Source: Azoarcus sp. (GTDB lineage: Bacteria; Pseudomonadota; Gammaproteobacteria; Burkholderiales; Rhodocyclaceae). Taken from it: a stretch of 35,928 nucleotides of DNA. Of this stretch, positions 1 through 9,631 are shown one piece after another (position 1 is the stretch's first letter; the number at the start of each line of letters is the position of its first letter). The notes below the pieces were generated by a model. The model had not been told where the DNA came from and did no database searches. It worked only from the letters and a program-made list of their open reading frames with translations. The position numbers and the translations under genes are program-made. The stretch lies in the NCBI GenBank assembly GCA_031285965.1, contig JAITVD010000048.1:1-35928 (forward strand). Direction: 5' to 3'.

Positions 1-120
1 CCCCAAATTCGTCCGGAAATCAAGATTTTTGCAAAAAGACCGATTTCCCTTCAACCGCACGGGTTCCAGCCCGATTTTGACCCACTGAATCCGTCCGGTT
101 TCTACCACTACCCTACTCAT
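1..120 (-). repeat. Dispersed repeat, copy A (inverted relative to 35240-35359)
   Basis: This stretch aligns without gaps to the reverse complement of 35240-35359: position i here pairs with 35360-i. By hand count 92 of 120 bases match (about 77%). The best conserved blocks are 11-40 and 61-100. Differences fall in all three possible codon positions, so the copies look like a non-coding dispersed repeat rather than a shared protein. The window starts inside it, so its true left edge is unknown. Function is not recognised. Confidence 0.75.
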
Positions 121-304
121 GGGCGCTGAGTTTCCCGCAAGAGAATTGGGCAAATCGTGTAGAGGTACGGATATTGGCATTAAAATCGAGCGGCTTTTTT
201 GGCTCAAAACGGGCCGTGCTCGGTTCTCATCGTTTGCGGCGTGTCCGGGCGGTATCGATTTTTATATGGGAAGCAGTCATGGACAAAACCAGAGGAGGTG
301 AGCG
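121..304 (+). other. Leader region of the AGCS transporter gene
   Basis: About 180 bases separate the repeat from the transporter start. A strong ribosome binding site (AGGAGGT, about 292-299) decides the GTG start at 305. I see no convincing sigma-70 promoter, and no glycine-riboswitch core although AGCS genes often carry one. Short ORFs here lack codon or homology support. Confidence 0.4.
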
Positions 305-1738
305 GTGCTGGAAAATCTAAGCAGTATTATCGATACGCTTGGCGGCTGGGTCTGGGGGCCGTATGTGCTGATTCCCCTTTTGCTTATGACCGGAATCGTG
401 CTCACCGTCGGCCTCAAATTCATGCCTTGGCGGGAGATGCCGCATGCCTTCGTGACCCTGTGGCGGGGGCTGCGCCACAAGCCCGGCCATGAAGGCGAAT
501 TGACGCCGTTCCGCGCTCTGATGACTTCGCTCGCGGCCACCATCGGCACGGGCAACATCGTCGGCGTGGCGACCGCCATCCTCATGGGCGGGCCGGGCGC
601 GGTGTTCTGGATGTGGGTGACGGCGCTTTTCGGCATGGCGACCAAATTCTGTGAAGCCACGCTGGCGGTGAAATACCGCGAAGTGACCCCCGATGGCAAG
701 TATGTTGGCGGCCCGATGTATTACATCAAGAACGGGCTGGGGCCAAACTGGAGATGGCTGGCGGCGCTGTTCGCCATTTTCGGGATGGTCGCCTCGTTTG
801 GCATCGGCAATCTGACCCAGACCAATGCCGTGGCGAAAAACGTGGTCGATTTGAGCAACACCGTTTTTGGCGTTGCCCTGCCGCCCGAAGCCGTCGCCGT
901 GGTTTTGCTGATTTTGTCGGCGCTAGTGCTGATTGGCGGCGTTAAGCGCATCGGCGCGGTGTCCGGGACGCTGGTTCCGGTGATGGCGCTGATTTACGTG
1001 ATTGGCGGGCTGATTGTGCTTGCGGTGCATATCGACCGGGTTCCCGGCGCTTTTGCCCTGATTTTTGAAAGTGCCTTCAACGGCCATGCCGCCACGGGCG
1101 GCTTCACGGGCGCGACGATTGCTTTGGCGATTCGCTATGGCGTGGCGCGCGGGCTTTTCTCGAACGAAGCCGGCATGGGCAGCGCGCCCATCGCGCACGC
1201 GACGGCAACAGTCAGAAATCCGGTCAAGCAGGGCTTGCTGGGCATGATTGACCCTTTCCTTGACACCATCATCGTGTGCACCATTTCCGCCTTGGTGATT
1301 ATCGTGTCCGGCGAGTGGGCGCTTGTGCCGAGCAATGCGGACGGCAGCGCGGGCGTGCTGACGGCCAAAGCGTTCAACAGTGCCGTGCCCGGCAGTTTCA
1401 TCGGCTCATGGCTTGTCACCACGGGTATCGTGCTGTTTGCCTTTTCCACGATTTTGGGCTGGTGCGTATATGGCGAGCGTTGCGTCATCTACCTTTTCGG
1501 CCATAAGGCGGCGCTGCCGTTCCGTATCATCTTCACGCTCGTGGTTCCGGTCGGCGCCGTTGCCAAGCTGGAACTGGTGTGGGGCCTTGCCGACCTTTTC
1601 AACGGGCTGATGGCCATTCCCAACCTCATCGCCCTGTTGCTGCTCAGCCCCGTCGTGTTCAAGCTGACGAGGGAATATTTCAGCGATGCCGCGAACAAAG
1701 AGGATGAACCGGGAGGGGCGGTTCCAGACAGCAAATGA
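305..1738 (+). CDS. Alanine/glycine:cation symporter (AGCS) family transporter
   Basis: Encodes 477 residues with multiple hydrophobic segments. It is probably an inner-membrane sodium-coupled importer of alanine or glycine. The family signature is clear near residues 95-115 (GGPGAVFWMWVTALFG). Other family landmarks are the AATIGTGNIVGVA segment near residue 78, the SNEAGMGSAPIAHA segment near 287 and the TTGIVLFAFSTILGW segment in the last third. The GTG start at 305 is chosen because a near-perfect AGGAGGT sits a few bases upstream; there is no better ATG in frame. Length fits the family (about 440-500). The gene stands alone between the dispersed repeat and a strong terminator. The exact substrate cannot be read from sequence. 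Confidence 0.93.
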   Translation: MLENLSSIIDTLGGWVWGPYVLIPLLLMTGIVLTVGLKFMPWREMPHAFVTLWRGLRHKPGHEGELTPFRALMTSLAATIGTGNIVGVATAILMGGPGAVFWMWVTALFGMATKFCEATLAVKYREVTPDGKYVGGPMYYIKNGLGPNWRWLAALFAIFGMVASFGIGNLTQTNAVAKNVVDLSNTVFGVALPPEAVAVVLLILSALVLIGGVKRIGAVSGTLVPVMALIYVIGGLIVLAVHIDRVPGAFALIFESAFNGHAATGGFTGATIALAIRYGVARGLFSNEAGMGSAPIAHATATVRNPVKQGLLGMIDPFLDTIIVCTISALVIIVSGEWALVPSNADGSAGVLTAKAFNSAVPGSFIGSWLVTTGIVLFAFSTILGWCVYGERCVIYLFGHKAALPFRIIFTLVVPVGAVAKLELVWGLADLFNGLMAIPNLIALLLLSPVVFKLTREYFSDAANKEDEPGGAVPDSK

Positions 1739-1750
1739 AGTGGATGAGAA

Positions 1751-1790
1751 GCGCCGCCCGCGCAGCCGCTTTGCGCGGGCGGCGCGTTTC
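1751..1790 (+). terminator. Rho-independent terminator after the AGCS gene
   Basis: A perfect 13-bp GC-rich stem (1751-1763 with 1773-1785) with a 9-base loop is followed by GTTTCTT. It starts 12 bases after the transporter stop and abuts the -35 box of the tRNA-Val promoter, so it isolates the tRNA gene from upstream transcription. Confidence 0.8.
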
Positions 1791-1818
1791 TTGACAGCGC
1801 CGTTTTCCCGTCTATAAT
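1791..1818 (+). promoter_or_regulatory. Sigma-70 promoter of tRNA-Val
   Basis: Perfect consensus hexamers: TTGACA at 1791-1796 and TATAAT at 1813-1818, with a 16-base spacer. The expected start point is about 1825, some 8 bases before the mature tRNA. Confidence 0.9.
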
Positions 1819-1832
1819 CCCGCCTCTTTAGC

Positions 1833-1909
1833 AGGCGCGTAGCTCAGTTGGTTAGAGCACCACCTTGACATGGTGGGGGTCGTTGGTTCGAGTCCAATCG
1901 CGCCTACCA
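1833..1909 (+). tRNA. tRNA-Val (GAC)
   Basis: A 77-base cloverleaf. Acceptor AGGCGCG pairs with CGCGCCT, the anticodon stem CCACC/GGTGG encloses loop TTGACAT (anticodon GAC), the T-loop is TTCGAGT, and CCA is encoded at 1907-1909. Confidence 0.96.
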
Positions 1910-1931
1910 ATGCTTGAAGCGGCGGAAAAAT

Positions 1932-1961
1932 CGAAAAGTGCGTTTGCCCGCACTTTTTTCG
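1932..1961 (+). terminator. Terminator after tRNA-Val
   Basis: Stem AAAAGTGCG (from about 1934) pairs with CGCACTTTT (1949-1957), followed by a run of T. It lies 47 bases before thrS. No separate thrS promoter is obvious, so thrS may depend partly on read-through. Confidence 0.7.
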
Positions 1962-2007
1962 TTTATGGCGCGGCGGGCGTTGGCAATCTGCTCTGAAGGC
2001 TGCTTTC

Positions 2008-3924
2008 ATGCCGAACATTACCTTGCCTGATGGTTCCATCCGGTGCTTCGACCAGCCTGTTACGGTGATCGAGGTCGCTTCTTCGATTGGGGCGGGGCTT
2101 GCCAAAGCGGCATTGGCAGGAAAGGTGGACGGACGGCTCGTGGATGTGTCGCATCGCATCGAATCGGACGCGCGGCTTGCCATCATCACCGACAAGGATG
2201 CCGAAGGCGTGGATATTCTCCGCCATTCGTGCGCGCACTTGCTGGCGCAGGCGGCGAAAGAACTGTTTCCAGACGCGCAGGTCACGATTGGGCCGGTAAT
2301 CGAAAACGGCTTTTATTACGATTTTTCCTATAAGCGCCCATTTACGCCGGAAGACCTGTCGGCCATCGAGGTTCGCATGGGCGAGATTGCCCGCCGCGAC
2401 TTGCCTGTGGCGCGGGAAGTGTGGCCGCGTGACCGCGCCATTTCGTTCTTCAAGGGCATCGGCGAGCATTACAAGGCTGAAATCATCGGCTCGATTCCTG
2501 AAGGCGAGGATGTGTCGCTCTATCGGCAGGGCGATTTCGTCGATCTTTGCCGGGGGCCGCATGTGCCTTTCACTGGCAAGCTCAAGGCGTTCAAGCTCAC
2601 GCGGCTTGCCGGGGCTTACTGGCGCGGCGACTCGAACAACGAGATGCTCCAGCGCGTCTACGGCACGGCGTGGGCGAAAAAGGAAGACCTCGACGCTTGG
2701 CTGCGGATGATTGAGGAGGCCGAAAAGCGCGACCACCGCAAACTGGGCCGCCAGCTTGACCTCTTCCATCTTCAGGATGACGCGCCGGGGATGGTGTTCT
2801 GGCACGCGAAAGGCTGGACGCTGTGGCAGCAGGTCGAGCAATACCTGCGCCGGACAATCCAGCGCCACGGCTATCAGGAAGTCAGGACGCCGCAGATTGT
2901 CGACCGTGCGCTGTGGGAGCGTTCCGGGCATTGGGACATGTATTCGGAACTGATGTTTACGACGCAGTCCGAGAAGCGGGATTACGCGGTCAAGCCGATG
3001 AACTGCCCCTGCCACATCCAGATTTTCAACCAAGGGCTGAAAAGCTACCGCGATTTGCCGCTTCGGATGGCCGAGTTCGGTTCCTGCCACCGCAACGAGC
3101 CGTCGGGGGCGCTGCACGGCATCATGCGGGTGCGCAACTTTGTTCAGGATGACGCGCATATCTTCTGCACCGAGGAGCAGGTGCAGTCGGAAGCGGCGGA
3201 TTTCATCCGGCTGTTGCAGAAAGTCTACAGCGATTTCGGCTTTAACGACGTGCTGGTCAAGCTCTCGACCCGCCCCGACAAGCGGGTGGGAACCGACGCG
3301 CAATGGGATGCCGCCGAAGCGGCGCTGTCTGCTTCGCTCGAAGCCCAGGGGCTGGCCTATGAATTGCAGCCGGGGGAAGGCGCGTTCTATGGCCCCAAAA
3401 TTGAGTTTTCGCTCAAGGACAGCTTGGGGCGCGTGTGGCAGTGCGGAACCCTGCAACTGGATTTCAACCTGCCGGGGCGGCTTGGCGCGGAGTTCGTGGC
3501 CGAAGACAACGCCCGCAAAACGCCTGTTATGCTCCACCGTGCCATTTTGGGTTCGCTGGAGCGTTTCATTGGCATCCTGATCGAGCATCACGCGGGTGCG
3601 TTTCCGCTGTGGCTCGCGCCGGTGCAAGCGGTGGTGATGAATATCTCGGAAGGGCAGTCCGATTACGCGGCAAATGTCACGCAGAGGCTGCGCGACGCGG
3701 GGTTTCGTGTAGAAGCCGATTTGCGCAATGAAAAAATCAACTATAAAATCCGCGAGCACAGCATGTGCAAGCTGCCGTACCAAATCGTAGCGGGCGAAAA
3801 GGAAAAAGCCACTGCAACGGTTGCCGTGCGTGCTCGGGGTGGCCAGGATATTGGCCAAATGTCCCTTGATTCGTTGATCGAACGCTGGCTTCTCGAAATC
3901 GAGACAAAGGCAGCAGCGGTCTGA
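2008..3924 (+). CDS. thrS: Threonine--tRNA ligase
   Basis: Threonyl-tRNA synthetase, 638 residues, charges tRNA-Thr in the cytoplasm. Domains in order: TGS (about 1-60, starting [10 protein letters not shown]); editing domain with the HSCAH motif near residue 73 and the LCRGPHVP segment near 180; class II catalytic core with zinc-ligand MNCPCH (about 331-336), motif 2 ([15 protein letters not shown]) and motif 3 ([14 protein letters not shown]); and a C-terminal anticodon-binding domain. Length matches full-size bacterial ThrRS, so editing is probably intact. The ATG at 2008 has GAAGG eight bases upstream. It heads the thrS-infC-rpmI-rplT-pheST cluster, as in many proteobacteria. Confidence 0.98.
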   Translation: MPNITLPDGSIRCFDQPVTVIEVASSIGAGLAKAALAGKVDGRLVDVSHRIESDARLAIITDKDAEGVDILRHSCAHLLAQAAKELFPDAQVTIGPVIENGFYYDFSYKRPFTPEDLSAIEVRMGEIARRDLPVAREVWPRDRAISFFKGIGEHYKAEIIGSIPEGEDVSLYRQGDFVDLCRGPHVPFTGKLKAFKLTRLAGAYWRGDSNNEMLQRVYGTAWAKKEDLDAWLRMIEEAEKRDHRKLGRQLDLFHLQDDAPGMVFWHAKGWTLWQQVEQYLRRTIQRHGYQEVRTPQIVDRALWERSGHWDMYSELMFTTQSEKRDYAVKPMNCPCHIQIFNQGLKSYRDLPLRMAEFGSCHRNEPSGALHGIMRVRNFVQDDAHIFCTEEQVQSEAADFIRLLQKVYSDFGFNDVLVKLSTRPDKRVGTDAQWDAAEAALSASLEAQGLAYELQPGEGAFYGPKIEFSLKDSLGRVWQCGTLQLDFNLPGRLGAEFVAEDNARKTPVMLHRAILGSLERFIGILIEHHAGAFPLWLAPVQAVVMNISEGQSDYAANVTQRLRDAGFRVEADLRNEKINYKIREHSMCKLPYQIVAGEKEKATATVAVRARGGQDIGQMSLDSLIERWLLEIETKAAAV

Positions 3925-3950
3925 TATTGGCTTTTGTGGAGAATTGAACC

Positions 3951-4475
3951 ATCGCTCAGGAAAAAAAGCAGCGCGTAAATGATGAAATCAGCGCGCTGGA
4001 AGTTCGCTTAGTCGGCGAAGACGGAGAACCGCTGGGGATCATGTCTCTGCGCGCGGCGCTCGAAGCAGCCGATGAGGCTGGGCTGGATCTGGTCGAAATT
4101 GCACCGATGGCGCAGCCGCCTGTCTGCAAGGTGATGGATTTTGGCAAGTTCCGCTATCAGGAACAGAAAAAAGCCCACGAAGCCCGATTGAAGCAGAAAC
4201 AGGTGCAGGTCAAGGAAATCAAGCTGCGGCCCGGCACGGACGAAAACGATTACCAAATCAAGCTGCGCAACCTGCGCCGTTTTCTGGAAGAGGGCGACAA
4301 ATGCAAGGTGACGCTGCGTTTCCGGGGGCGCGAGATGGCGCACCAGGATTTGGGCATGAGGCAGCTTGAACGGATTAAGGCTGACTTGGACGATATTGGC
4401 CAGGTCGAACAGATGCCCAAGATGGAAGGGCGTCTGATGGTGATGGTCGTCGCTCCGGGCCGTAAGGGTCGCTGA
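3951..4475 (+). CDS. infC: Translation initiation factor IF-3, AUC start codon
   Basis: Encodes 174 residues if initiated at AUC (3951). The first in-frame ATG (4041) would delete the N-terminal domain start: residues [12 protein letters not shown] and [16 protein letters not shown] precede it and match the IF-3 N-domain. An in-frame TGA at 3945 leaves only ACC (3948) and AUC (3951) as upstream candidates, and TGGAG at 3938-3941 is well placed for AUC. IF-3 binds the 30S subunit, keeps it dissociated from 50S and rejects non-canonical start codons. An AUU start in E. coli infC is known to provide autoregulation; AUC here should work the same way (inference). It follows thrS by 26 bases and precedes rpmI. 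Confidence 0.95.
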   Translation: MAQEKKQRVNDEISALEVRLVGEDGEPLGIMSLRAALEAADEAGLDLVEIAPMAQPPVCKVMDFGKFRYQEQKKAHEARLKQKQVQVKEIKLRPGTDENDYQIKLRNLRRFLEEGDKCKVTLRFRGREMAHQDLGMRQLERIKADLDDIGQVEQMPKMEGRLMVMVVAPGRKGR

Positions 4476-4490
4476 GCGGCGGCGAAAGCA

Positions 4491-4552
4491 GGCTCCGAAA
4501 GGAGCGTTACAAGTGGCGTCAGGTACGAAAAGGCCCAAAGGGCTACCTGGCG
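4491..4552 (+). promoter_or_regulatory. Structured leader between infC and rpmI
   Basis: Two hairpins can be drawn in this intergenic RNA. One has stem GCTCC/GGAGC with a GAAA tetraloop (4492-4505). The other has a 9-bp outer stem (4517-4525 with 4544-4552, one G-U pair) and an inner GCCC/GGGC stem. In E. coli L20 represses rpmI-rplT through structured mRNA upstream of rpmI; a similar role here is inference. Confidence 0.4.
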
Positions 4553-4577
4553 GCATCCAATGAAAGGAGTTGTTGCA

Positions 4578-4775
4578 ATGCCCAAGATGAAAACCAAGAG
4601 CGGCGCGAAAAAGCGTTTCAGAGTTCGCGCCGGTGGGAGCATCAAGCGTTCCCATGCGTTCAAGCGCCATATCCTCACCAAGAAAACCACCAAGAACAAG
4701 CGCCATCTGCGCGGCACGGTTGCTGTCCATGACAGCGACGCGAAGCTGATCCGCGCCATGTTGCCTTTTGCCTGA
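4578..4775 (+). CDS. rpmI: 50S ribosomal protein L35
   Basis: A 65-residue, highly basic protein starting [16 protein letters not shown], typical of bL35, which sits in the large subunit. An ATG at 4560 would add six residues, but 4578 has AAAGGAG about ten bases upstream and gives the standard L35 N-terminus. It is followed after 12 bases by rplT, with which it is presumably translated from the same mRNA, and is preceded by a structured leader. Confidence 0.96.
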   Translation: MPKMKTKSGAKKRFRVRAGGSIKRSHAFKRHILTKKTTKNKRHLRGTVAVHDSDAKLIRAMLPFA

Positions 4776-4787
4776 CGGGAGAACGCC

Positions 4788-5147
4788 ATGCCTAGAGTCA
4801 AACGTGGTGTGACCGCCCGCGCGCGGCACAAAAAGGTTCTCGATCAGGCCAAGGGGTATCGTGGTCGGCGCAAGAACGTCTACCGCATTGCCAAAGAAGC
4901 GGTGATGAAGGCGGGGCAATATGCCTACCGTGACCGTCGGCAGCGCAAGCGCCAGTTCCGCGCCCTGTGGATTGTCCGCATCAATGCCGCAGCCCGCGAA
5001 CTGGGCCTGACATACAGCACTTTTATGAGCGGCCTCAAGAAAGCCGCCATCGAAGTCGACCGCAAGGTTCTGGCTGATTTGGCGGTGTTCGACAAGCCCG
5101 CGTTTGCCGCGCTCGCCGAACAGGCCAAGGTTCAAATCGCAGGGTGA
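4788..5147 (+). CDS. rplT: 50S ribosomal protein L20
   Basis: A 119-residue basic protein starting [18 protein letters not shown], the canonical bL20 N-terminal arm, with the [19 protein letters not shown] segment in the globular domain. L20 is needed early in 50S assembly and in many bacteria binds its own mRNA as a repressor. It starts 12 bases after rpmI with GGGAG upstream. A T-rich terminator hairpin follows before pheS. Confidence 0.97.
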   Translation: MPRVKRGVTARARHKKVLDQAKGYRGRRKNVYRIAKEAVMKAGQYAYRDRRQRKRQFRALWIVRINAAARELGLTYSTFMSGLKKAAIEVDRKVLADLAVFDKPAFAALAEQAKVQIAG

Positions 5148-5204
5148 TACCTGCGGCGCAATTTCCGTAGAATCATGCGGTTCCCGTAGTTTGCAGCAAA
5201 GTAA

Positions 5205-6287
<1,083 letters not shown>

Positions 6288-6300
6288 CAGGTAGGCGAAC

Positions 6301-8697
6301 ATGCAATTTTCCGAAAACTGGCTGCGTACTTTCGTCAATCCGCCGCTCGGCGCTGAGGCGCTTGGTCATCTGATGACAATGGCGGGTCTTGAAGTCGAAG
6401 AAGCCCATCCGGTTGCGCCGCCCTTCAGCGGCGTGGTGGTCGCCCGCATCATCGAGGCCGAAAAACATCCGAATGCCGACAAGCTGAAGCTCTGCAAAGT
6501 CGACGTGGGCGAGGCCGAGCCGTTGCAGATTGTCTGCGGAGCGCCCAACGCCGCAGCGGGCATGAAAGTGCCGTGCGCGAAAGTCGGCGCGGTGTTGCCC
6601 GGCAATTTCGCTATCAAGGCCGCAAAGCTGCGCGGCGTCGAATCGTTCGGGATGCTCTGCTCGGGGCGTGAGCTAGGGCTGTCCGAAGACCACGGCGGCT
6701 TGTTTGGGCTGCAAGAGGACGCTCCGGTTGGCATGGACATCCGCGAATGGCTCGCGCTCGACGATACCTGTTTCGTCATCAAGCTCACGCCCAACCGCGC
6801 CGACTGCCTGAGCCTGACCGGCGTGGCGCGGGAAGTGTCGGCGCTGACGGGCGAGCGGCTCGTTCCCGCGCCGCTGTCGCTGGTTCCCCCGGCAAGCGAT
6901 GCCTGCCGCGCCGTCGTGCTCGACGCGCCCGAAAAATGCCCGCGCTATTGCGGGCGCGTCATCAGCGGAGTGGATGCCAAGGCGCAAACGCCCGACTGGA
7001 TGAAAGATCGGCTGAAACGCTCCGGCCTGCGTCCGATTAGCGCGCTGGTCGACATCACCAACTACGCCATGCTCGAACTCGGGCAGCCTCTTCATGTTTT
7101 CGACAACGCCAGGCTTTCCGGCGCGATTCATGTCCGGCTGCCGCGTCCAGGCGAAGAATTGCGCCTCCTGAACGAGCAGCAGGTAAAGCCCTCGCCCGAC
7201 ACACTGCTGATTGCCGACGAAACCCGCGCCTTGGCGCTGGCGGGCATCATGGGCGGCGAGGAATCCGGCGTGACGCTGGAGACGACGGAAGTCTTTCTGG
7301 AATCCGCTTTTTTTGCGCCGGATGCCATCGCGGGCCGCGCCCGCGCCTATGGTTTTTCTTCGGATGCCTCGCACCGCTATGAGCGCGGAGTGGATTTCCA
7401 GTTGCAGCGCCCCGCCATCGAACGCGCCACGCAGCTTATTCTCGACATTTGCGGCGGCGCGGCGGGCGCGGTGGAAGAAGCGCGTTCGGATGAGCATCTG
7501 CCGCTGCGCGAGGAAGTTATCCTGCGTCCGGCGCGGGCGCGTCAGGTGCTCGGCATCGAACTCGATACCGAGACCATACGGAGCTTGTTGGAACGCGCCC
7601 ACCTGGCGGTGCGCGATTTGGCGGTCGAGTTGCGGGTGACGCCGCCCGCTTTCCGTTTCGACATCGAAACCGAAGAAGACCTTATTGAAGAAATCGCGCG
7701 GCTGCATGGCTACGACAACATTCCGGCGCTTGTTCCACAGGGCAGCTTGGGGATGCTCGCCAGCACCGAGTCGTCGCGCACGGATTGGGACGTGCGCCGC
7801 TGCCTTGCTGGGCGCGGCTTTCAGGAAGTCGTGAATTACGCTTTCGTCGATTCCGCGTGGGAGCGGGATTTCTGCGGCAACAACACACCCATCCGGCTCG
7901 CTAACCCGATTGCCAGCCAGATGGACGTGATGCGCTCCAGCCTGATTCCGGGGCTTGTTGCCAACTTGGTGACGAACCGCAAGCGCCAGCAGAGCCGTGT
8001 GCGGGTTTTTGAACTGGGCCGCTGCTTCGCGCACAGGGAACAAGGGCAGGGCGGCGCGGGGGAAGAAGTGAGCGGCTTTTATCAGCCCCGTCGGTTGGCG
8101 GCGCTGGCGGCGGGCGCGGCTTTCCCGGAACAGTGGGCGGAACCTGCGCGGGCGGTCGATTTCTTCGACCTCAAAGGGGATATTGAAGCCCTGTTTGCGC
8201 CCCATCCGCTGACGTTTGCGCCGGTTTCGTTTCCGGCGCTGCACCCCGGTCGCGCCGCGTCGGTTTTTCTGGAAGGGCGAAACATCGGCATGATTGGCGA
8301 ATTGCACCCGGTTCTTGTGCAGCGCCTTGAACTGGGCATGGCGCCAATCGTGTTTGAAATCGAGCTTGACGCGGCGCTTTTCGCCAAATGCCCCGCCAGC
8401 GGCGAAATTTCGCGGATGCCCGCCGTGCTGCGCGACCTCGCGCTGGTGGTTTCAACCGACGTTTCCGCAGAACGGGTGCTGAACGCGCTGCATGAAGCCG
8501 CGCCCGCCTGCGTGCGTGAAATCGTGCTTTTCGATATTTATCAAGGCAAAGGCATCGAATCTGGATGCAAGAGCCTTGCATTCAGGATTTCCATGCAAGA
8601 TACTCACCGTACTCTTGAAGATGCCGAAGTGGATGAGGCAATCTCCGGGTTACTTCGTCATGTTGAGCGCACCGTGGGCGGACGTTTGCGCGTTTGA
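6301..8697 (+). CDS. pheT: Phenylalanine--tRNA ligase beta subunit
   Basis: Encodes 798 residues, the usual size of bacterial PheT. Visible domains are the N-terminal EMAP/OB tRNA-binding fold ([21 protein letters not shown], about residues 43-63), a B3/B4 editing region with the [10 protein letters not shown] segment near 358-367, a B5 domain containing [16 protein letters not shown], a catalytic-like core and a C-terminal FDX-ACB anticodon-binding domain ([18 protein letters not shown] onward). The protein completes the PheRS tetramer and edits Tyr-tRNA-Phe. Start ATG 6301 is 13 bases after pheS with GGTAGGCG upstream. ihfA follows at once. Confidence 0.97.
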   Translation: MQFSENWLRTFVNPPLGAEALGHLMTMAGLEVEEAHPVAPPFSGVVVARIIEAEKHPNADKLKLCKVDVGEAEPLQIVCGAPNAAAGMKVPCAKVGAVLPGNFAIKAAKLRGVESFGMLCSGRELGLSEDHGGLFGLQEDAPVGMDIREWLALDDTCFVIKLTPNRADCLSLTGVAREVSALTGERLVPAPLSLVPPASDACRAVVLDAPEKCPRYCGRVISGVDAKAQTPDWMKDRLKRSGLRPISALVDITNYAMLELGQPLHVFDNARLSGAIHVRLPRPGEELRLLNEQQVKPSPDTLLIADETRALALAGIMGGEESGVTLETTEVFLESAFFAPDAIAGRARAYGFSSDASHRYERGVDFQLQRPAIERATQLILDICGGAAGAVEEARSDEHLPLREEVILRPARARQVLGIELDTETIRSLLERAHLAVRDLAVELRVTPPAFRFDIETEEDLIEEIARLHGYDNIPALVPQGSLGMLASTESSRTDWDVRRCLAGRGFQEVVNYAFVDSAWERDFCGNNTPIRLANPIASQMDVMRSSLIPGLVANLVTNRKRQQSRVRVFELGRCFAHREQGQGGAGEEVSGFYQPRRLAALAAGAAFPEQWAEPARAVDFFDLKGDIEALFAPHPLTFAPVSFPALHPGRAASVFLEGRNIGMIGELHPVLVQRLELGMAPIVFEIELDAALFAKCPASGEISRMPAVLRDLALVVSTDVSAERVLNALHEAAPACVREIVLFDIYQGKGIESGCKSLAFRISMQDTHRTLEDAEVDEAISGLLRHVERTVGGRLRV

Positions 8698-8711
8698 AAG
8701 GGAGAGATTCC

Positions 8712-9017
8712 ATGACCTTGACCAAAGCCGAGCTTGCCGACCTGCTGTTTGAGCAGGTTGGGCTGAACAAACGCGAAGCCAGGGACATGGTGGAAGCATT
8801 TTTTGAGGGCATCAGAACGACCTTGGAGCAAGGGGAGAACGTCAAGCTCTCCGGTTTCGGCAACTTCATGTTGCGCGACAAACCGCAGCGTCCGGGGCGC
8901 AATCCCAAAACAGGCGAGGAAATTCCGATTTCCGCCCGGCGCGTGGTGACTTTCCATCCCAGCCAAAAGCTGAAGTCGGCGGTTGAGGGAACAGGCGATG
9001 ACAACCGAAACGTCTGA
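8712..9017 (+). CDS. ihfA: Integration host factor subunit alpha
   Basis: A 101-residue HU/IHF-family DNA-bending protein. It shows the typical alpha-subunit start ([23 protein letters not shown]), the beta-arm signature [23 protein letters not shown] and the PGRNP tip that intercalates into DNA. The ATG at 8712 has GGGAGA upstream; an in-frame TTG 18 bases earlier is less likely. IHF works as a heterodimer with IhfB, not in this window, in sigma-54 activation, recombination and replication. It is placed after pheT, as in E. coli, and overlaps the following MerR gene by 20 bases, suggesting translational coupling. Confidence 0.96.
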   Translation: MTLTKAELADLLFEQVGLNKREARDMVEAFFEGIRTTLEQGENVKLSGFGNFMLRDKPQRPGRNPKTGEEIPISARRVVTFHPSQKLKSAVEGTGDDNRNV

Positions 9018-9381
9018 GGGCGTTTCCGCCTCCGCCTTGCCCCCGATTCCCGCCAAGCGTTATTTCAGCATTGGCGAAGTCAGCGAGCTGTGCGGGGTCA
9101 AAACGCATGTCCTGCGCTACTGGGAACAGGAATTTTCCCAGCTAAAGCCCGTCAAGCGCGGCGGCAATCGGCGCTATTACCAGCACCACGAAGTGCTCTT
9201 GGTGCGCAAGATACGCCACCTGCTCTATGACGAAGGCTTCACAATCTCCGGCGCGCGCAACCGTCTCGGCGAAGCCGCGATCCAAGACCAGGAAAACGCC
9301 ATCGCCGCCGAACAGGCCCGTGGCCTGCTCATGGAATTGCGCGGCGAGGTCGAAGCCGCGCTGGAAGTGCTGCGTAGCTGA
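8998..9381 (+). CDS. MerR family transcriptional regulator
   Basis: A 127-residue protein with an N-terminal MerR winged helix-turn-helix: [25 protein letters not shown], then [20 protein letters not shown] (about residues 20-75). A short helical C-terminal part (about 80-127) lacks the cysteines of metal-sensing MerR proteins. The ATG at 8998 lies inside the end of ihfA, with GAGGGA about ten bases upstream. This regulator is a conserved ihfA neighbour in beta- and gammaproteobacteria; its targets are unknown from sequence. tRNA-Pro follows. Confidence 0.92.
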   Translation: MTTETSEGVSASALPPIPAKRYFSIGEVSELCGVKTHVLRYWEQEFSQLKPVKRGGNRRYYQHHEVLLVRKIRHLLYDEGFTISGARNRLGEAAIQDQENAIAAEQARGLLMELRGEVEAALEVLRS

Positions 9382-9411
9382 TTGATTCGGGCGCGTCGCT
9401 TCAGATACTTC

Positions 9412-9440
9412 TGGAAAGTTTCCGCTGGTTTTTGTACAAT
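9412..9440 (+). promoter_or_regulatory. Candidate sigma-70 promoter of tRNA-Pro
   Basis: TACAAT at 9435-9440 is a good -10 box, 15 bases before the tRNA 5' end. TGGAAA at 9412-9417 is a 4-of-6 match to the -35 box at 17-base spacing. Confidence 0.5.
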
Positions 9441-9454
9441 CGCGCCTTTCCAAG

Positions 9455-9532
<78 letters not shown>

Positions 9533-9535
9533 ACG

Positions 9536-9582
9536 AAAAAGCACTTGAGCCAGCCCTAAAGCTGGCTCAAGTGCTTTTTTTT
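9536..9582 (+). terminator. Long perfect terminator after tRNA-Pro
   Basis: A 19-bp perfect stem (9536-9554 with 9561-9579, loop CCTAAA) has an A-run on its left arm and T8 on its right, so it should stop transcription from both directions. It separates the housekeeping block from hsdM. Confidence 0.92.
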
Positions 9583-9631
9583 GGCATCATAAGGCGTTTT
9601 GGAATTATCTGAAGAAAGAGGCACGCCAAAC

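Noticed and set aside
121..304. Glycine riboswitch upstream of the AGCS transporter
   Set aside because: The conserved core sequences and the tandem aptamer layout are not visible.
1963..3858. Long minus-strand ORF (631 codons) opposite thrS
   Set aside because: It is a shadow of the GC-rich thrS frame: Arg/Pro/His-rich with no family text. The same applies to the long antisense frames at 4008-5411, 5514-6338, 6673-8307 and 16581-17750.
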